Shown here in pieces: positions 54,896-58,265 of a DNA stretch of 58,265 bases (positions within the stretch are counted from its first letter, which is position 1; each line of letters begins with the position of its first letter). Origin of the DNA: Chromatiales bacterium (ex Bugula neritina AB1) (GTDB lineage: Bacteria > Pseudomonadota > Gammaproteobacteria > Granulosicoccales > Granulosicoccaceae); contig MDLA01000159.1 of NCBI GenBank assembly GCA_001730015.1, positions 1 to 58,265 on the forward strand, written 5' to 3'. Both the position numbers and the translations under genes were made by a program. A model generated the notes under the pieces. It saw only the letters and a program-made list of their open reading frames with translations, did not search any database and was not told where the DNA came from.

Positions 54896-56284
54896 TTAAC
54901 AGAATTCTCTATCTGGAGACTCATACGCCGGCAAGGCCTCAAAACTCTGATCCTGCCGGATAGAAAACTCACCCTCCAGATCGGCCACTGCTTCCAGATC
55001 CGCTACGGAACACGACGCATCTTGAAATCCGGCATGCGCTACGTCAGATACTCCACAAGCGGGATAAAACTCACGCAGCCATTCGCGCAGTATCAGGTTT
55101 TCCAATTCATCAGGTGTAACATGAATGTCGCCCGGCTTAAGCTTGCACCGGGAACTCGCCAGATATTTACCAAGTGCATAGAATTCCATATCTGACATCA
55201 GGTTAGCCGGTGAAGACGAGCCATCTTCCATAGACATATTGGGCGCTTGCCCCACCCCGTCACGGGCCAGCAATACTCGCACCTTTTTTTGATAGCGGGT
55301 AGTAAAGACCGCGATTTCGTCGGTACTATCGGTAACAGATAAGGTTAAGTGCCCGCTCGCAACCAGTTGTGGTATACCTGCCTCAACATCTCCCGATGTA
55401 CACAATACAATCACAGCCCCGTCTCTTATCTCTGCCAAAAGCTCTGGCGCTTTCGACAAAAAACAACTGCCGGTATTCAAAAACAGCAGATCTGATTGCC
55501 GCAGCACCTGCTTCTGAGAAACAATATGATTCTGCCGAATTGCCAGCTCCGCCATAATCGACAAATTGGTATCGAACACATAGGGCTGGCAGTTATCCTT
55601 GGCTAGAGTACGGAGAACTCCTTTACCGATAATGCCAAGGCCGATAACGCCAACACGCCCCCTCCAGTATTTCAGGCTACAGCCAAGATTGCGGCGGAAT
55701 ATACCATCAGTAGCATAAACAATTGCCGAGCCGATCTCTAGATCCATAATACTTTTTATACGCGAACGGGATTTTGATATAACCGGGTGTCTGAGGCGAT
55801 GTGCCACATCTCGATAACCGGGTGTTTTACCATCATCAGACCCCTTGATACCGTTTTCAGTACCTTCTACAAAGCCCACCAGCTGCCGGCCTAGAACGGG
55901 GTCATTTGATATTGCCGCAGCAGCCGGTGCGAAGTAGCCACCATATTCAAGAATGGCAAACGGCCTGCCAAGAGCAACCTGCTGAAGCCATTTTACTGTG
56001 TATTCGACATCAGCAAGTCTGGATCGCGTTATATCACTGTAAACACGATCCCCATAACGCGCCTTTAGCTGCTGTACAACTTCCGGGTTGCTTTTCGCAG
56101 AACTGCCCTTGGGTACTACAGCAGCAACCTGCCTGTCTATCGAGCTAAAGAAAGTGAGCGACGGTAAAAACGCATGCTGGACAAAAATAAAACACAGATC
56201 GCCGGGTGTAGAGTGAGCTTTTTCAATTGCTGCAACAGTATTGTTGTAGTACCGGGCGTGGGTGGCATATACAGTGGAATCCAT
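54896..56284 (-). CDS. Divergent S-adenosylhomocysteine hydrolase-like protein
   Basis: The ATG at 56284 has GAGGG 6 bp upstream, which decides it over the TTG at 56296; the product is 462 residues. The centre carries a Rossmann NAD site, GVIGLGIIGKGVLRTLA, matching the GxGxxGKG form of SAHH. Before it come LEYGGYFAPAAAAIS and GFVEGTENGIKG, recalling the DDGGDLT and GVTEETTTG stretches of SAHH, and SRSRIKSIMD, possibly equivalent to the catalytic Lys/Asp helix. After it, SSSPANLMSDMEFYALGKYL parallels the HPxxVMxxSFxxQ segment. The first ~80 residues and last ~60 do not resemble SAHH. Whether it hydrolyses SAH is open. Confidence 0.6.
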   Translation of the reverse strand: MDSTVYATHARYYNNTVAAIEKAHSTPGDLCFIFVQHAFLPSLTFFSSIDRQVAAVVPKGSSAKSNPEVVQQLKARYGDRVYSDITRSRLADVEYTVKWLQQVALGRPFAILEYGGYFAPAAAAISNDPVLGRQLVGFVEGTENGIKGSDDGKTPGYRDVAHRLRHPVISKSRSRIKSIMDLEIGSAIVYATDGIFRRNLGCSLKYWRGRVGVIGLGIIGKGVLRTLAKDNCQPYVFDTNLSIMAELAIRQNHIVSQKQVLRQSDLLFLNTGSCFLSKAPELLAEIRDGAVIVLCTSGDVEAGIPQLVASGHLTLSVTDSTDEIAVFTTRYQKKVRVLLARDGVGQAPNMSMEDGSSSPANLMSDMEFYALGKYLASSRCKLKPGDIHVTPDELENLILREWLREFYPACGVSDVAHAGFQDASCSVADLEAVADLEGEFSIRQDQSFEALPAYESPDREFC

Positions 56285-56553
56285 AACTACCCTCAATAGT
56301 CAACATCTAATAGTTAATATCAATAATCGATATTAATTCGCAAAGCCTTTGCACCTGGACTGATCCGCAATTTGATACCCACTGAGCAACTCAGCCTGTT
56401 TGCTTATTACCATTCTAAATTCAGTTTCCTCTCGCCGTTGTACGATACTGTATCAAAGCAACAGATCAAAGCAACAGAACTATTCACTTGCGATTTAAAC
56501 TGAAATAACAAACTGGAATAAACACTGAGACAGCAATCAGAATGGCGAATAAT

Positions 56554-56608
56554 AAACGAAGTAGAAACGAAGTAGAAACGAAGTAGAAACGAAGTAGAAA
56601 CGAAGTAG
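56554..56608. repeat. Tandem repeat, 5 perfect copies of AAACGAAGTAG
   Basis: Five head-to-tail copies of an 11-bp unit, about one helical turn each, with no differences. It lies about 270 bp upstream of the SAHH-like gene. Phased sites for a DNA-binding protein or a slippage product are both possible. Confidence 0.97.
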
Positions 56609-56668
56609 ATATTAAGAGATTATCAGGCTTGAATTCGATGTAAACCTGAAAAAAGCCACTGATGCAAT

Positions 56669-56735
56669 GTAAAGCCTGCAGGCTTTACCGCTACCGCACT
56701 ACCGAGAGGGTAGCCGTGAACCAGTCACCCGGCAC
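56669..56735 (-). promoter_or_regulatory. 20-bp palindrome and hairpin cluster, possible structured leader
   Basis: GTAAAGCCTG is followed directly by its reverse complement (56669-56688), a perfect palindrome. Next to it, CTACC-GAGAG-GGTAG and an imperfect CCG-TGA/TCA-CGG stem follow within 50 bp. On the minus strand this cluster is upstream of the SAHH-like gene by about 390 bp. It matches no riboswitch class I recognise. It may be a terminator region for DUF1653 or an operator. Confidence 0.35.
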
Positions 56736-56782
56736 AGCAGACACGACAGAAATCTAGAAACAGTAATAATACCTTGCCTGTC

Positions 56783-57025
56783 TTACTCATCATCTCGAAA
56801 CGGACGTACAAATGAGAATCTGGGTACCATTTCACCACCCACCTCTACTGTCTGCAAAAACTTTTTGACTGGCCTTGCCCACAATTTGCGGTCGCCATGC
56901 ATACTGGCATAAACCACCAGCTCCTGATCAATTTCTGTATGAGAAGCAGAGACAAACACACAGTATGTACCGCCCTTGAAATGACGATACACACCCGGAA
57001 CAACTGAATTGTTTGTTTTGTTCAT
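56783..57025 (-). CDS. DUF1653 protein
   Basis: An 80-residue protein with the DUF1653 pattern PGVYRHFKGGTYCVFVSA, then LVVYASMHGDRKLWARPVKKFLQTVEVGGEMVPRFSFV (residues about 36-73). DUF1653 is a small beta-rich domain of unknown function, often found alone. ATG start at 57025 with a weak ribosome binding site. It follows the amidinotransferase-fold gene by 33 bp on the same strand, so the two are probably co-transcribed. Confidence 0.8.
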   Translation of the reverse strand: MNKTNNSVVPGVYRHFKGGTYCVFVSASHTEIDQELVVYASMHGDRKLWARPVKKFLQTVEVGGEMVPRFSFVRPFRDDE

Positions 57026-57058
57026 ATATCTTACTACCGCACAAACTTCTATATTTGT

Positions 57059-58000
57059 CTATGCATCATCTCTGCGCAGTGCCTGACACAGGCAATGCAC
57101 ACCGCCGCCGCCCAGTGTGAACATCGACATATCCGGATCATAAACTTCAAAACCCAGCGCTCTGATTCTGGAATTCAAATCGGCAGATCCGGACATCGAC
57201 AACACTTTGCCGTTACCCAGCGCGACCAGATTCACGCCCAGGTTTTTCGCCTCCGGGTACGGTACGTCGACGAATTCGAAGCCCCAGTCTTTCAGTTGTT
57301 GCGACAGCCACGGCTCCATTGCATCAAGACACGCAACCAGAAGCTTCTCCGCCAGTGGCACGACCAGCCCGTCCATATGCACAAACTCCCGGTTGATTGG
57401 CGCTGTTACAGCTTCCCAGCCGGCTGCACGTACAAATTCGGCAACCTGCTCTGAGCCGGCCTTTTCGGAGCGCTCACCGCAATAGCCGATGATTACTTTG
57501 CCGGGTTCAAGAATGACAAAGTCTCCGCCTTCAAAATGACCAGCCGTGGCAAAATTCCAGATCGGGATATCGTGCTGCTGATAGAACTTTATGGCAGTGA
57601 CATAATCCGCCCGCCGGACTTTCAACTGCATATGGCAGATGAGTGCACCCCATGGGGTCATTGCAGAGCTATCTCTGGCGAAAAAGTTTCTATGGAGTAC
57701 CGGGTCAGAATCGAGGTAATGGCATTTCACACCATTCGATTCATAAATCGAAACCATTTCTGCATGTTGTGCCATGGCCGTTTGCAAATCGAAAGCAACG
57801 CCGGTTTTATGCGCATTATTCAGTGTTCGCGCTGTCAGAGGCCCCGCATCTACCCATTGAAAATACTCGGGCACACCGAGCAAAACATCACGCAGCTGTG
57901 CATAATCGTTATTGATACCCCATCGTCCCGCGACAGGACCGGTTTTTTCCGCATCTGGACTCGACAAGTTCAATCTCTCCAATTGGTATGTATTCTTCAA
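57059..58000 (-). CDS. Amidinotransferase/dimethylargininase-fold enzyme
   Basis: A 313-residue pentein-fold protein of the arginine deiminase/DDAH/glycine amidinotransferase group. RWGINNDYAQLRDVLLGVPE opens the fold, FARDSSAMTPWG and HFEGGDFVILEPGKVIIG hold the guanidine-binding acidic residues, FVHMDGLVVPL has the catalytic His, and GGGGVHCLCQALRRD carries the C-terminal catalytic Cys. It may hydrolyse a substituted arginine or transfer an amidino group; substrate unknown. No ATG begins the frame: TTG at 58000 lacks a ribosome binding site, whereas TTG at 57967 has GGAG 9 bp upstream and is likely. Confidence 0.85.
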   Translation of the reverse strand: MKNTYQLERLNLSSPDAEKTGPVAGRWGINNDYAQLRDVLLGVPEYFQWVDAGPLTARTLNNAHKTGVAFDLQTAMAQHAEMVSIYESNGVKCHYLDSDPVLHRNFFARDSSAMTPWGALICHMQLKVRRADYVTAIKFYQQHDIPIWNFATAGHFEGGDFVILEPGKVIIGYCGERSEKAGSEQVAEFVRAAGWEAVTAPINREFVHMDGLVVPLAEKLLVACLDAMEPWLSQQLKDWGFEFVDVPYPEAKNLGVNLVALGNGKVLSMSGSADLNSRIRALGFEVYDPDMSMFTLGGGGVHCLCQALRRDDA

Positions 58001-58128
58001 CTATCAGGAGTTTTGTTTTCATCCAGTTCGCTGAAACCGACCGTCTCTGGAGCAGATACGGCCCCTCAGGCACCAGATTGAAGCCTACAGGTTCTGCGCA
58101 AGACGATACATCGTGAGGGAACTTCACG

Positions 58129-58264
58129 CGAGCATTACCTGGTGCCCATCCATAAACCAGCGCTACTGCGGATCCCCCAGGACACGCGATCTTTCACCGA
58201 CCACATGTAGTTATTTAGAATGACTAAACGCCCACATGTGGCAGGCGAAATCTCACGCACCTGA
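58129..58264 (-). repeat. Long hairpin repeat, copy B (right boundary)
   Basis: Opposite orientation to copy A. The core 58183-58264 is the better-formed hairpin: CCACATGT and ACATGTGG are perfect arms, with an inner TTTAG-AATGA-CTAAA stem and outer arms pairing imperfectly to about 23 bp. The window ends one base after it. The stretch 58001-58128 between it and the enzyme gene has only a 72-residue open frame without features, which I do not call. Confidence 0.85.
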
Positions 58265-58265
58265 A

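Larger units (their letters stand above)
56285..56782. other. 498-bp non-coding region upstream of the SAHH-like gene
   Basis: No open frame is supported. It contains a 13-bp direct duplication (ATCAAAGCAACAG at 56452 and 56465), the 11-bp array at 56554-56608, the palindrome at 56669-56688 and hairpins at about 56696-56735. It must hold the promoter of the SAHH-like gene if that gene is not read from the DUF1653 gene. Confidence 0.6.
54760..58264. mobile_element. Candidate inverted-repeat-bounded unit with three cargo genes
   Basis: Two ~135-bp repeats in opposite orientation enclose an SAHH-like gene, a DUF1653 gene and an amidinotransferase-fold gene, all on the minus strand. There is no transposase or recombinase inside, so any mobility would need help from elsewhere. 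The outer flank of the right copy lies beyond the window, so a target-site duplication cannot be tested. The alternative is that two members of a dispersed repeat family flank the genes by chance. Confidence 0.3.

Noticed and set aside
54725..55195. Plus-strand open frame of 156 codons
   Set aside because: It runs across repeat copy A and then antisense to the SAHH-like gene; its residues show no family pattern. A chance frame.
56641..56760. A known riboswitch (cobalamin, SAH, guanidine classes) in the leader region
   Set aside because: A GCCACTG on the plus strand recalls cobalamin elements, but the other conserved boxes are missing and no plus-strand gene follows. No SAH or guanidine consensus could be matched on the minus strand.
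57909..58127. Minus-strand open frame of 72 codons overlapping the start of the amidinotransferase-fold gene
   Set aside because: It is in a different frame, has no recognisable motif, and its overlap lies in the coding part of the better-supported enzyme.
54760..58264. Repeat copies A and B as integron attC sites, given the integrase remnant at the left end
   Set aside because: I could not find the GTTRRRY / RYYYAAC core pair at the ends of the hairpins, and the copies face each other, unlike cassette attC arrays.
1..58265. CRISPR arrays, restriction or toxin-antitoxin defence genes, prophage genes
   Set aside because: None seen. The only repeats are the short tandem arrays, the inverted pair at the right end and the coiled-coil units, and no gene resembles a known defence component.

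Overview
The window carries the chromosomal housekeeping blocks of a gammaproteobacterium outside the Enterobacterales, followed by a catabolic region. Three gene orders point there: rpsF-rpsR-DUF2232-rplI-dnaB-alr, rlmB/rnr, and hfq-hflX-hflK-hflC-DUF2065-hisZ-purA. All are arrangements known from Pseudomonas-like and Chromatiales-like gammaproteobacteria. I do not name a genus. Both ends look like places where an assembly breaks: the left end cuts into an integron-integrase-like gene, and the right end stops one base after a dispersed repeat. The window may therefore be a whole contig (inference).

Layout. 1-284: remnant of an integron-type tyrosine recombinase. 290-6139: parE, the thioredoxin co-chaperone cnoX, a peptide deformylase, the alanyl-tRNA editing protein AlaX and cysS. 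6210-11870, all on the minus strand: a two-subunit molybdenum hydroxylase without a FAD subunit, the iron exporter MbfA and a membrane hybrid histidine kinase. 12246-19994: a coiled-coil OmpA-domain envelope protein, a methyltransferase with glucokinase, a DUF457 membrane protein, a hydratase with a thioesterase, a GST and an FKBP isomerase. 20122-36404: galU, alr-dnaB, the rpsF ribosomal operon, rnr-rlmB, a tRNA-Leu(CAG) with a clear promoter, and the hfq...purA operon.

36836-54633 is catabolic. prpE-pccB-pccA-mce activates propionate and carries it to (R)-methylmalonyl-CoA; the mutase is not here. The phenylacetate system follows as two divergent arms: paaABCDE (epoxidase and its reductase) leftward, and an ECH-HAD fusion, paaZ, the repressor paaX, paaI, paaJ and a ureohydrolase rightward. 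Together they take phenylacetyl-CoA through ring epoxidation and hydrolytic ring opening to beta-oxidation. paaK and paaG are not in the window. An inverted repeat in the 46.9 kb divergent promoter region is a candidate operator. Eight perfect copies of a heptanucleotide sit directly in front of paaI.

54760-58264 is the most unusual part. Two ~135-bp repeats in opposite orientation (72 of 82 core bases identical by hand alignment, each folding as a long hairpin) enclose three leftward genes: an amidinotransferase/dimethylargininase-fold enzyme, a DUF1653 protein and a highly divergent S-adenosylhomocysteine-hydrolase-like protein. Between the last two lies a 498-bp gap with tandem repeats, a 20-bp palindrome and hairpins. 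This is my best candidate for an undescribed unit.
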